Positions 18,597 through 25,548 of a stretch of 64,000 bases of DNA are shown piece after piece. The translations under genes were made by a program, and so were the position numbers. Origin of the DNA: DASQFQ01 sp963722815 (GTDB lineage Bacteria; Actinomycetota; Thermoleophilia; Solirubrobacterales; Solirubrobacteraceae); assembly GCA_963722815.1 (NCBI GenBank), contig CAVROM010000010.1:186001-250000 (forward strand). Reading direction: 5' to 3'. The notes under the pieces are model-generated. The model saw nothing but the letters and a program-made list of their open reading frames with translations. It did not search any database and was not told the DNA's origin. Numbering within the stretch: position 1 is the stretch's first letter; the number at the start of each line of letters is the position of its first letter.

Positions 18597-18602
18597 TAGA
18601 CT
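18597..18602 (+). promoter_or_regulatory. -10 box upstream of hppA
   Basis: TAGACT lies about 70 nt before the hppA start, so unlike most promoters here it would give a real 5' leader, which holds the hairpin at 18614-18639. Confidence 0.4.
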
Positions 18603-18613
18603 GCGGGCCCTCC

Positions 18614-18648
18614 GGCGGCGGCCAGGTCTGGCCGTCGCCTTTCGCTTT
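18614..18648 (+). terminator. Hairpin plus T-rich tract in the hppA leader (terminator or attenuator)
   Basis: A 12-bp stem with one mismatch (GGCGGCGGCCAG / CTGGCCGTCGCC, 2-nt loop) is followed by TTTCGCTTT. It follows the DUF1844 stop by 40 bp, so it may end that transcript. It also lies after the -10 box at 18597, so it could attenuate hppA. The ribosome site AGAGAGG sits just before the TTG start. Confidence 0.5.
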
Positions 18649-18671
18649 GACCTGACCCAGAGAGGTTCCTC

Positions 18672-20741
18672 TTGTCCAACTTCCTGACCGACCACGGGGT
18701 CGTCGTCGCGCTGATCTGCGCGGCCGCCGCGGTCGTCTACGGCGCAGTGACCAGCCGCGCCCTGCTCGCGCTGTCCCCCGGCAACGAGACCATGCGCGGC
18801 CTGTCCCTGGCCATCCAGGAGGGCGCCTCCGCGTACCTGAAGCGCCAATACACGGTGATCGGGATCGTCGGTGTTGTGCTGTTCGTCGCGCTGATCCCGC
18901 TCCAGAACATCGAGGTCGCCATCGGCTTCGCCATCGGCGGCCTGGCCTCGGCCTCCGCCGGCTTCATCGGCATGAACGTGTCGGTGCGGGCCAACGCCCG
19001 CGTCGCCGAGGCGGCCCGTGGCGGCATCGGCCCGGCGCTCGACGTCGCGTTCCGCGGCGGCGCGGTGACGGGCATGCTCGTGGTCGGCCTCGCGTTGACC
19101 GGCGTGGCCGGCTACTTCGGCGCCCTGACCTGGATCTTCGGCGTCAGCACCAAGGACTCCGTCGACGCGCTGATCGGCCTCGGCTTCGGCGGCTCGCTGA
19201 TCTCCGTCTTCGCCCGGCTCGGCGGCGGCATCTTCACCAAGGGCGCCGACGTCGGCGCGGACATCGTCGGCAAGATCGAGGCCGGCATCCCCGAGGACGA
19301 CCCGCGCAACCCGGCCGTGATCGCCGACAACGTGGGCGACAACGTCGGCGACTGCGCCGGCATGGCGGCCGATCTGTTCGAGACCTACGCGGTCACCGCG
19401 GTGGCCGTGATGCTGCTCGGGATCCTGACCTTCGCGCCCGAGAACCAGACCCAGGTCGCGCTCTACCCGCTCGTCCTCGGCGGCGTCTCGATCATCGCCT
19501 CGATCATCGGGACCTTCGCGGTCAAGTCGAAGACCGGCAACGTCGAGCGCGCCCTGTACCAGGGCATGGGCGTCGCGGGCATCATCGCGGCGATCGCCTT
19601 CTATCCGATCACGTCGGCGATGATGGACAACCTCACGCGCATCGGCGGCCGCGTCGCTCCCAGCGTCGGCGACCTCTACCTCTGCGCGCTGGTCGGCCTC
19701 GTGATCACGGCGCTGCTGTTCGTGATCACCGACTACTACACGTCGACCCGCTTCGGCCCGGTCAAGAAGACCGCCAAGGCGTCGGAGACCGGCCACGCCA
19801 CGAACATCATCCAGGGCCTCGCGTCCGGCCTCCAGGCCACCGCGCTGCCCGCGCTGGTGATCGTGCTCGGCATCGACGTCGCCTACCAGCTGGCCGGCAT
19901 CTACGGCATCGCCGTCGCGGTGATGGCGCAGCTCTCGCTGACCGGCGTGATCGTCGCGCTCGACGCGTTCGGGCCGATTACCGACAACGCCGGCGGCATC
20001 GCCGAGATGGCCGACCTGCCCGAGGAAGTCCGCAACGTCACCGACCCGCTCGACGCGGTCGGCAACACGACGAAGGCGGTCACCAAGGGCTACGCGATCG
20101 GCTCGGCCGCGCTCGCGGCGCTGGTGCTGTTCGCCGCCTTCCAGATCGAGCTCAACGCCGAGCTCGCGAAGGACGACAAGAGCCCGACCGTGTTCCTCAT
20201 CAACGATCCGGACGTGCTGATCGGCCTGCTGGTCGGCGGCCTCATGGTCTGCCTGTTCGCCTCGCTCTCGATGGAGGCGGTCGGCCGCGCCGGCGGCGCC
20301 GTGGTCGAGGAGGTGCGCCGCCAGTTCCGCGAGAAGCCGGGGATCATGGAGGGCACCGACAAGCCCGACTACGCCCAGTGCGTCGACATCGTCACGAAGG
20401 CCGCGCAGCGGGAGATGATCCTGCCGTCGCTGATCCCGATCTTCGTGACGCTGATCGTCGGCCTGCTGTCCGTGAAGGCGCTCGGCGGCCTGCTGATCGG
20501 CGTGATCGTCGTCGGCCTGTTCTTCGCGATCCTCATGACCGCCGGCGGCGGCGCGTGGGACAACGCGAAGAAGCTGATCGAGGACGGCGCGTTCGGCGGC
20601 AAGGGCTCCGAGGCCCACGCGGCCTCGGTCACCGGCGACACCGTCGGCGACCCGTTCAAGGACACGGCTGGCCCGGCCATCAACCCGATGATCAAGGTCG
20701 CCAACATCGTCGCGCTCCTGATCATCCCGCTGATCGCCTAA
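18672..20741 (+). CDS. hppA: K+-independent membrane-bound proton-pumping pyrophosphatase
   Basis: The TTG start at 18672 has an AGAGAGG ribosome site. The 689-aa protein has about 15-16 membrane helices. The pyrophosphate site is intact: GGGIFTKGADVGADIVGKIE, PEDDPRNPAVIADNVGDNVG, DCAGMAADLFETYAVTA, FGPITDNAGGIAEMADL and GDTVGDPFKDTAGPAINPMI. The diagnostic GNTTKAVTKG carries Lys where K+-dependent enzymes have Ala, so this should be the K+-independent class. It couples PPi hydrolysis to H+ translocation out of the cytoplasm. It is followed by a strong terminator hairpin. Confidence 0.96.
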   Translation: MSNFLTDHGVVVALICAAAAVVYGAVTSRALLALSPGNETMRGLSLAIQEGASAYLKRQYTVIGIVGVVLFVALIPLQNIEVAIGFAIGGLASASAGFIGMNVSVRANARVAEAARGGIGPALDVAFRGGAVTGMLVVGLALTGVAGYFGALTWIFGVSTKDSVDALIGLGFGGSLISVFARLGGGIFTKGADVGADIVGKIEAGIPEDDPRNPAVIADNVGDNVGDCAGMAADLFETYAVTAVAVMLLGILTFAPENQTQVALYPLVLGGVSIIASIIGTFAVKSKTGNVERALYQGMGVAGIIAAIAFYPITSAMMDNLTRIGGRVAPSVGDLYLCALVGLVITALLFVITDYYTSTRFGPVKKTAKASETGHATNIIQGLASGLQATALPALVIVLGIDVAYQLAGIYGIAVAVMAQLSLTGVIVALDAFGPITDNAGGIAEMADLPEEVRNVTDPLDAVGNTTKAVTKGYAIGSAALAALVLFAAFQIELNAELAKDDKSPTVFLINDPDVLIGLLVGGLMVCLFASLSMEAVGRAGGAVVEEVRRQFREKPGIMEGTDKPDYAQCVDIVTKAAQREMILPSLIPIFVTLIVGLLSVKALGGLLIGVIVVGLFFAILMTAGGGAWDNAKKLIEDGAFGGKGSEAHAASVTGDTVGDPFKDTAGPAINPMIKVANIVALLIIPLIA

Positions 20742-20752
20742 GCAGCTCATGC

Positions 20753-20778
20753 GCGCGCGGCCCCCGCGGGCCGCGCGC
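20753..20778 (+). terminator. Strong GC hairpin after hppA
   Basis: A perfect 11-bp stem GCGCGCGGCCC / GGGCCGCGCGC with a 4-nt loop starts 12 nt after the hppA stop. There is no long T run, as is usual for actinobacterial terminators. Confidence 0.7.
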
Positions 20779-21588
20779 GACGGTTTCTCCGGCTCCGGTA
20801 CGGTCGGCGCGAGATGCCGGTCGGCGATCGCGAGTCAGGCAGACCCGGCTTCAGCGACACCGAGCAGCCCGCACCGCCAGCTCGCCTCGCAGATCGGCAC
20901 CGTGCGTACGCCGCGCTCGTGCGGCTGGCCGATCGAGGACCGTGGGCGGCATCTCGATCGGATCGCCCGGCTCCGCGGCGGAATGGACGAGGGCGGGCTC
21001 GAGCGCGCAGCTCACGCACGCGACTCGCGCGCCCGGCCGCCAACGTCTACGTCGACGGAGCGCGGACCCCGCCGCCGAGACCGCATCCGGCGGCTGGACG
21101 ACGGCGCAAGCGCGCTACTCGGGCGGCAGGCGACACGCGGCTGCGCGGCGCGCCGCACCCGCCTGCTCGCGCTCCGGCCGGTGTCGGCTGTCCGCCGCCG
21201 TGTGCCGCAAGGGCAAGGACGTCGGCAAGCTTGTCTACGCGATCGTCACCTGGGGCTTCACCTCGACCGCGCTGCACGTGACCGCGAAGGACGCCGAGGT
21301 GTTAAACGGCGCGGTCGGTTCGGGGCGGAGGTCGGCCGCAGGGACGAGGAGGCTCCCGAGCTACGCCGAGCCGCTCGCCGGCCAGCTGGACCTCGACGGC
21401 TACGGCGTCTCGGGATGGAGCGTGACCTTCGCCGCCGGCAGCACGGACGCGACCGCGAGCCCGTGCCGCCGTGCTCGACGAGGCAAGGCCTCCTGCTCGG
21501 GCTCCGAGCGACGATGGGAGCTCGGCTGCGCGCCGCCGACCTTCGCGTTCCGCTCTCAGGGCGCGACGTTCTCCCCCGCCCACACAGG
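20779..21588 (+). other. Unresolved stretch, possibly a degraded or frameshifted secreted-protein gene
   Basis: Between the hppA terminator and the convergent enolase-family gene there is about 0.8 kb with no convincing ORF. A TACGGT box (20799-20804) stands 9 nt before an ATG at 20814, as for the leaderless genes of this window. From there the frame reads as coding for 155 codons but has no recognisable family. Short plausible pieces appear in different frames (ANVYVDGAR near 21040; LVYAIVTWGFTSTALHVTAK near 21230; GQLDLDGYGVSGWSVTFAAG near 21380), suggesting a gene broken by indels. No function is assigned. Confidence 0.3.
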
Positions 21589-22641
21589 CTAGGACGCCCG
21601 GCGGAAGCCCGTGGCCTCCGGCGCCGGGGGCAGCGGGCTCGTCGGCAGCCCGTCCGGAGGGTCGGGCCCGTTGAACGCGCTCGGCGCCGAGTCGTTCGGC
21701 CCGTCCGGGTGGAAGATCGACGCGAGCAGCTGGATCTGGCCGCGCGCGACGCCCAGCTCGCCCATCCCTCCGCTGTACATGAGCAAACCGTCGGCCTCGC
21801 AGCGGGCGTAGAGCGCGAGCAGCCTGCGCAGGCTGCCGGTGCGGCAGGGCTTGATGTTCACGACCCGGATCGGCTTGACGGGTGTCGTGTCGAGGTCGTC
21901 GGCCTGCGTGATCAGCGCGTCGTAGGAGACGCGATCGGCGTGCGGCGCGATCGCCTCCTGGGCGGCGGGCAGGTCGTGCGGGTCCTCGAGGATGGCGTCG
22001 GGGAAGGTGGCGACCACGTGGCGGTACATGGCGACGAGCGCCTCCTCGTCCTCGACCTCCATCCCGTACTGGCCCTTGAAGTCGACGACCTCGACCGCGT
22101 TGGTGGCGGCGAGGTCCTGGCAGAGGGCGAGGTCCCAGGCCGCGGCGGCGTCGAGCTTGAAGTGGACGTCGGGGTAGCGGGAGAGGCGGCGGTGGATCGT
22201 GTCGGTGGACGGCGGATCGCCGAGGCCGAGCGAGTTGACGAAGCGCAGCGGCCGCGGCTCGCGCTCCAGCACCTCGTGCAGCGGCCGGCCGGCCTGGCGC
22301 AGCGCGAGGTCGAGCGCCGCGGACTCGAACGACCAGTTGCGCCACAGGCGGAAGAGGTCCCACTCCGGCGGCTCCTGCCACTGCTCGACGGCCCCCAGGT
22401 GGTCGCAGAACGACTCGAGCGTCCACTCGCCCGCGAGCGACAGGACCGGGACCTTCGCCACCGGATCCTCGTCGTCGGGCATCACGCCGACGTCCTCGCC
22501 GAGGCCCTCGTGCCCGCCGCCGCGGATCCGCACCAGGATCGTCGTCCGGGTCTGGCCGTTGGCCATCTCCGCGCTCAGCGTGTCGAGCTCGTAGCCCTCG
22601 ACGACGAGCGGCAGGTCGGCGAGTTTCGGCCACAGGCTCAT
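21589..22641 (-). CDS. Enolase-superfamily protein (mandelate racemase / muconate lactonizing-like)
   Basis: I choose ATG at 22641 (MSLWPKLADLPLVVEGYELD), 6 nt after a TACGGT box. The longer frame from 22686 has no support. The 350-aa protein has an N-terminal capping domain with TRTTILVRIRGGGHEGLGED and a TIM barrel with probable acid/base and metal residues in VHFKLDAA, VVDFKGQYG (Asp), ILEDPHDLP (Glu) and RVSYDALI (Asp), then VVNIKPCRTGSLRRLL and LMYSGGMGELGVARGQ. The set fits a dipeptide epimerase, OSB synthase or other acid-sugar enzyme, but the specificity cannot be read from sequence. The C-terminal tail is Pro-rich. Confidence 0.75.
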   Translation of the reverse strand: MSLWPKLADLPLVVEGYELDTLSAEMANGQTRTTILVRIRGGGHEGLGEDVGVMPDDEDPVAKVPVLSLAGEWTLESFCDHLGAVEQWQEPPEWDLFRLWRNWSFESAALDLALRQAGRPLHEVLEREPRPLRFVNSLGLGDPPSTDTIHRRLSRYPDVHFKLDAAAAWDLALCQDLAATNAVEVVDFKGQYGMEVEDEEALVAMYRHVVATFPDAILEDPHDLPAAQEAIAPHADRVSYDALITQADDLDTTPVKPIRVVNIKPCRTGSLRRLLALYARCEADGLLMYSGGMGELGVARGQIQLLASIFHPDGPNDSAPSAFNGPDPPDGLPTSPLPPAPEATGFRRAS

Positions 22642-22701
22642 CCCGGCACCGTACCGATCGAACGCCGGTGAGCGGCAACGCGCCAACTCGTCAAACCGGG
22701 C

Positions 22702-22729
22702 TCAAGTTCTGCGGGCGAGCTGCCGATAG
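22702..22729 (+). promoter_or_regulatory. Sigma-28 (FliA)-like promoter motif
   Basis: TCAAG, then 15 nt, then GCCGATAG resembles the actinobacterial FliA/WhiG-type promoter (TCAAG-N14-16-GCCGATA). It points right, but only the terminator hairpin at 22739 lies downstream; the next genes are on the other strand. It could drive a very short RNA or be a remnant. Confidence 0.45.
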
Positions 22730-22738
22730 AGGAAGCAC

Positions 22739-22760
22739 AAGCCGCCCGCGGGGCGGCTTT
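22739..22760 (-). terminator. Intrinsic terminator of the winged-helix gene (possibly bidirectional)
   Basis: A perfect 9-bp stem AAGCCGCCC / GGGCGGCTT with a 3-nt loop lies 8 nt past the stop of the winged-helix gene. Flanking A and T residues on both sides could allow it to work in both directions. Confidence 0.65.
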
Positions 22761-22767
22761 GCTCGTT

Positions 22768-23787
22768 CTACGGGCCTTTCGCGCCCCAGAACCGCGCGGT
22801 CCGCCGGGCCTCCTCCTGCACCGCAGCCTGCTGCGCGCGCGACAGCTCGACCAGCGGCGCGAGCGCCAGCACGCCGTCGCGGACGTTCCAGGTACCGGCG
22901 ACGCGGCCGTCGACCGTGAACGTCGGCTCGCCGCTGACCGTCGCCGCCAGCGGGTGCAGCTCCGGCGGGACGATCCGCTCGCGGTCGGCGTAGGCGAGCA
23001 GCACCTGGTCCCAGTGGCCGAGGAAGCGCGGCGGCAGGGGCATATCGGCGGGCGGGAGCGGCGCGCCCGGCAGGTCGCGCAGGCCGTCACCGTACTCGAC
23101 GGTCTCCAGCCGCTCCCACGCGGCCGCGAAGTCGCCCTGGGCGACGCCGGCCCAGGCGGCGGCGTCGCGCCGGCTCGCGGGGCCGAAGGCGGCCAGGTAG
23201 CGCTCGAGCACGAGCGTCGCGGCGTCGGCGGGGTCGGGCAGCGGCCGCGGGTCGGCCACGAACGCGGCGCGCCGGCTGTCGTCCCAGTGGCCCGCGGGCG
23301 GGAGCTGGATCAGCGGCAGCAGCGTGCGGGCGAAGATCACCGGGGCCCATGACTCCGCGGCGACGCCTTCGTAGGCGCCGACGTGTTGGCGGACGTCGGC
23401 GTTGCTGCGCGGCTCGCGGAACCACTCGCGCAGCTCGGCCGTGACCTTCTCCTCGTCGAGGTGCGCGAACTGCTTGCGCCACGTGCGCATCCGCGCCTGG
23501 CGGGTCAGCTGCGCGTAGGCGGGGTAGTCGGCGGCCGCTGCCAGGTGCAGCGTCAGGCGGTTGATCGTGGTCTTGACCACCGCGCCGTCCGTGACTGCGG
23601 CCTCGAGGCTGTCGCGCGTGAAGCCCTCGACCCGCGCCGCGAGCGCGAGATACGGCGCCGGCGGATGCTGGGCCTGCAGCGGCGTGAGCCGGCGGACCGC
23701 CTCCGCCGGCGCGGCGCGGAGGCGCTCGGCCAGCCCCTGGCGCACGGCCAGGGCGGCGGTCAGCTCCGGCCGGGTCAGCGTCCGCAC
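22768..23787 (-). CDS. Winged-helix DNA-binding protein, AlkZ/YcaQ-like (HTH_42)
   Basis: The 339-aa protein belongs to PF06224. Near the N-terminus LTPLQAQHPPAPYLALAAR carries the QxQ motif that is catalytic in AlkZ/AlkX DNA glycosylases for crosslinked or bulky alkyl adducts. Later blocks are TTINRLTLHLAAAADYPAYA (HLT-type segment), RRDAAAWAGVAQGDF and LLAYADRERIVPPE near the C-terminus. Members include self-resistance enzymes for DNA-damaging natural products; many others are uncharacterised. The GTG start at 23787 is 7 nt from a TAGGCT box that overlaps the end of the next gene upstream. Confidence 0.75.
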   Translation of the reverse strand: MRTLTRPELTAALAVRQGLAERLRAAPAEAVRRLTPLQAQHPPAPYLALAARVEGFTRDSLEAAVTDGAVVKTTINRLTLHLAAAADYPAYAQLTRQARMRTWRKQFAHLDEEKVTAELREWFREPRSNADVRQHVGAYEGVAAESWAPVIFARTLLPLIQLPPAGHWDDSRRAAFVADPRPLPDPADAATLVLERYLAAFGPASRRDAAAWAGVAQGDFAAAWERLETVEYGDGLRDLPGAPLPPADMPLPPRFLGHWDQVLLAYADRERIVPPELHPLAATVSGEPTFTVDGRVAGTWNVRDGVLALAPLVELSRAQQAAVQEEARRTARFWGAKGP

Positions 23788-23797
23788 GGGGCGGAGC

Positions 23798-23974
23798 CTA
23801 GGCTCGGGCGGCCTTCAGCGTCTTCTTCTTGACGTTCAGGCTGACGAGGTAGTGCTTGCCCTCGCGCTCGGCGAGGCCCTGCATCTCGAGTCGCTTGCAG
23901 ACGACCGGGCAGCGCTTGCAGCGCGGCCGCGACTTGCAGCACCGCTTGCGCGGCTTCACGAGCTTCATCCTCAT
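23798..23974 (-). CDS. Small Cys-rich basic protein (58 aa)
   Basis: ATG at 23974 to TAG at 23798. The product begins MRMKLVKPRKRCCKSRPRCK and continues RCPVVCKRLEMQGLAE, ending KKKTLKAARA. Five Cys within residues 12-26 (CC, then C-x2-C, then C) resemble a metal-binding knuckle, followed by a helix-strand that looks like half a winged helix. Similar actinobacterial small proteins exist without known function. It lies divergently beside ferritin, so a metal or redox role is possible. It is short enough to be missed by standard length cut-offs. Confidence 0.7.
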   Translation of the reverse strand: MRMKLVKPRKRCCKSRPRCKRCPVVCKRLEMQGLAEREGKHYLVSLNVKKKTLKAARA

Positions 23975-23986
23975 CCCGCGGCCATC

Positions 23987-24011
23987 TTAGGACACCCTAA
24001 TCGGGTAGGGT
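23987..24011 (+). promoter_or_regulatory. Ferritin promoter with two overlapping palindromes
   Basis: TTAGG-ACAC-CCTAA (23987-24000) overlaps ACCCTA-ATCGGG-TAGGGT (23994-24011). TAGGGT (24006-24011) is the likely -10 box, 8 nt before the ferritin ATG. The half-sites recall DtxR/IdeR boxes (TTAGG...CCTAA), but the spacing is shorter. A metal-responsive repressor site over the -10 is plausible. Confidence 0.5.
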
Positions 24012-24019
24012 CGCGGTCC

Positions 24020-24553
24020 ATGCCCTCCGACGCCTTCGTCGAGAAGCTCAACGAGCAGATCGGCCACGAGTTCGCCGCCCACCAGCAGTACATCGCGATC
24101 GCCGTGCACTACGACGCGGAGACGCTGCCCCGCCTCGCCGCGTTCTTCTACGCGCAGGCGCTGGAGGAGCGCAACCACGCGATGATGATGGTGCAGTACC
24201 TCGTCGACCAGGACGTCGACGCCACCGTGCCCGGTGTGGTCGCGCCGCAATCCGAGTTCGACGACGTCGTCAGCCCGGTCGCGCTCGCGCTCGAGCAGGA
24301 GAAGCGCGTCACCCAGCAGATCAATGCGCTGGCCGGCGTCGCGCGCGAGCAGGGCGACTACTCGTCGGAGCAGTTCATGCAGTGGTTCATCAAGGAGCAG
24401 ATCGAGGAGGTCGCGACGATGTCCGACCTCCTGCGCATCGTCGAGCGCGCGCGCGACAACCCGCTGCTGGCCGAGGAGTACCTCGCGCGCGAGCAGCTTG
24501 GCGAGGAGGGCTCGGACCCGACCGCGCCCCCCGTCGCCGGCGGCGCGCTCTAG
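24020..24553 (+). CDS. Bacterial ferritin
   Basis: The 177-aa ferritin has a four-helix bundle with ferroxidase ligands: LNEQIGHEFAAHQQYIAIAV (Glu), AQALEERNHAMMMVQYLVDQ (the E-x-x-H pair) and MQWFIKEQIEEVATMSDLLR (Glu near the C-terminal helix). It lacks the bacterioferritin haem Met pattern and so fits FtnA-type iron storage. A Pro/Ala tail follows residue 160. The message is probably leaderless, with a palindromic promoter suggesting metal control. Confidence 0.9.
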   Translation: MPSDAFVEKLNEQIGHEFAAHQQYIAIAVHYDAETLPRLAAFFYAQALEERNHAMMMVQYLVDQDVDATVPGVVAPQSEFDDVVSPVALALEQEKRVTQQINALAGVAREQGDYSSEQFMQWFIKEQIEEVATMSDLLRIVERARDNPLLAEEYLAREQLGEEGSDPTAPPVAGGAL

Positions 24554-24756
24554 GCGCCCGCCTCGCGCTTGAAGATCAGCACGTGGCCGTCCTTCTCGCC
24601 GTGGAGGGCCATGTGGGTCAGGAGCTTCTCGAACTCCCAGCCCTCGGCCCCGAGCGCGTTGAGGCGCTCCTGGAACTCCTGGCGGTCGAGCTCCTCCTCC
24701 TTGCGGCCGAGGAAGCCGTGGGTCAGCACTTCCGTCGTGTACTCGTAAATCGGCAT
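24550..24756 (-). CDS. DUF4177-like small protein
   Basis: The 68-aa protein begins MPIYEYTTEVLTHGFLGRK and ends HVLIFKREAGA with a central RLNALGAEGWEFEKLL. The pattern (Tyr-Glu-Tyr strand, L-N-x-L-G-x-E-G-W-E helix, final F/L-K-R strand) is that of DUF4177. Function is unknown. It overlaps the ferritin stop by 4 bp in convergent orientation. Confidence 0.7.
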   Translation of the reverse strand: MPIYEYTTEVLTHGFLGRKEEELDRQEFQERLNALGAEGWEFEKLLTHMALHGEKDGHVLIFKREAGA

Positions 24757-24768
24757 CCGCGCAGCCTG

Positions 24769-25317
24769 TCAGCCGACGAGGTCGTGCGTCGAGACGACCG
24801 TCGCGAACTCGTCGTGCAGGCTCGCGGCGGTCGCGCGCGTGAGCTCCTCGGCGGTCACGACCTCCCCGTCCGGCCCCTCGCGGTCGAACGTCGCGCAGGC
24901 GTCGAGCACGAACAGTACGTCGTAGCCGAGGTTGCCGCCCATGCGGGCGGTGGTCTCCACGCAGTGGTTGGTGGTGATGCCGCACAGCGCGAACGACGAG
25001 ATCCCGCGCTCTCGCAGCCACGCGTCGAGGTCGGGCGCGCCGTAGAACGCCGAGTTGACCTGCTTGGTCACCAGCAGGTCGGGCTCGCCGCTGACCTCGG
25101 GCTTGAACGCGTTGCCGGGCTCGTCCGGGCGAAGCGGCGAGACCTCTTCGTCGGAGTCGTGGCGGACGAACACGAGCGGCCGCCCCTCGGCACGCCACGC
25201 CTCGATCAGCCGCGCGACGTTCGCCTCACAGCCCGGGTTGTTGCGGCGACCCCAGTAATCGACGTCGTCGAACGCCTGCTGTACGTCGACGACGATCAGG
25301 GCGGTGGCGGCGTCCAT
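24769..25317 (-). CDS. Isochorismatase-family cysteine hydrolase
   Basis: The 182-aa protein has ALIVVDVQQAFDD (catalytic Asp in the VDVQ strand), VTKQVNSAFYG (Lys) and CGITTNHCVETTARMGGNLG (nucleophilic Cys), followed by VLDACATFDR. This triad defines the cysteine hydrolase fold of nicotinamidases, isochorismatases and ureidoacrylate amidases. Substrate is not clear. The ATG at 25317 is 9 nt after a TAGTTT box. Confidence 0.85.
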   Translation of the reverse strand: MDAATALIVVDVQQAFDDVDYWGRRNNPGCEANVARLIEAWRAEGRPLVFVRHDSDEEVSPLRPDEPGNAFKPEVSGEPDLLVTKQVNSAFYGAPDLDAWLRERGISSFALCGITTNHCVETTARMGGNLGYDVLFVLDACATFDREGPDGEVVTAEELTRATAASLHDEFATVVSTHDLVG

Positions 25318-25326
25318 CGCCGCCGG

Positions 25327-25332
25327 AAACTA
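25327..25332 (-). promoter_or_regulatory. -10 box of the isochorismatase-family gene (leaderless)
   Basis: TAGTTT on the minus strand ends 9 nt before the ATG at 25317 and overlaps the end of the lipoprotein gene. Confidence 0.5.
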
Positions 25333-25512
25333 CTGTCCGTCGACGTCCTTCTTGGCCTTCTCGGCCTTCTTCTTGGCTTCCTTGGCGGCCTTTTCGGCCT
25401 TCTTGCCCGCCTTGTCGGCCTTGCTCTTGGCGTCGTCGCTCGAGCAGCCGGGCAGACCGGCGAGGGAGATGGCGGCGATCAGGGCGATCGAGGCGTGGCG
25501 GAGTCGTCTCAT
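25330..25512 (-). CDS. Small Lys-rich lipoprotein
   Basis: The 60-aa protein has a lipoprotein signal with lipobox LPGC near residues 19-22 (SLAGLPGCSSDD). The mature part is a single Lys/Ala/Glu-rich helix (KADKAGKKAEKAAKEAKKKA) likely to form a coiled coil. It would be held on the outer face of the membrane, perhaps contacting the wall, in the manner of Lpp. It has no known enzymatic domain. Confidence 0.75.
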   Translation of the reverse strand: MRRLRHASIALIAAISLAGLPGCSSDDAKSKADKAGKKAEKAAKEAKKKAEKAKKDVDGQ

Positions 25513-25548
25513 GCCAGGCCCCTTACCCGCCTAGAATCGGCGTAAGAC

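Noticed and set aside
20378..21592. Long + strand frame running from inside hppA into the orphan stretch
   Set aside because: The first part is only an out-of-frame shadow of hppA; there is no start with a promoter or ribosome site and no family match.
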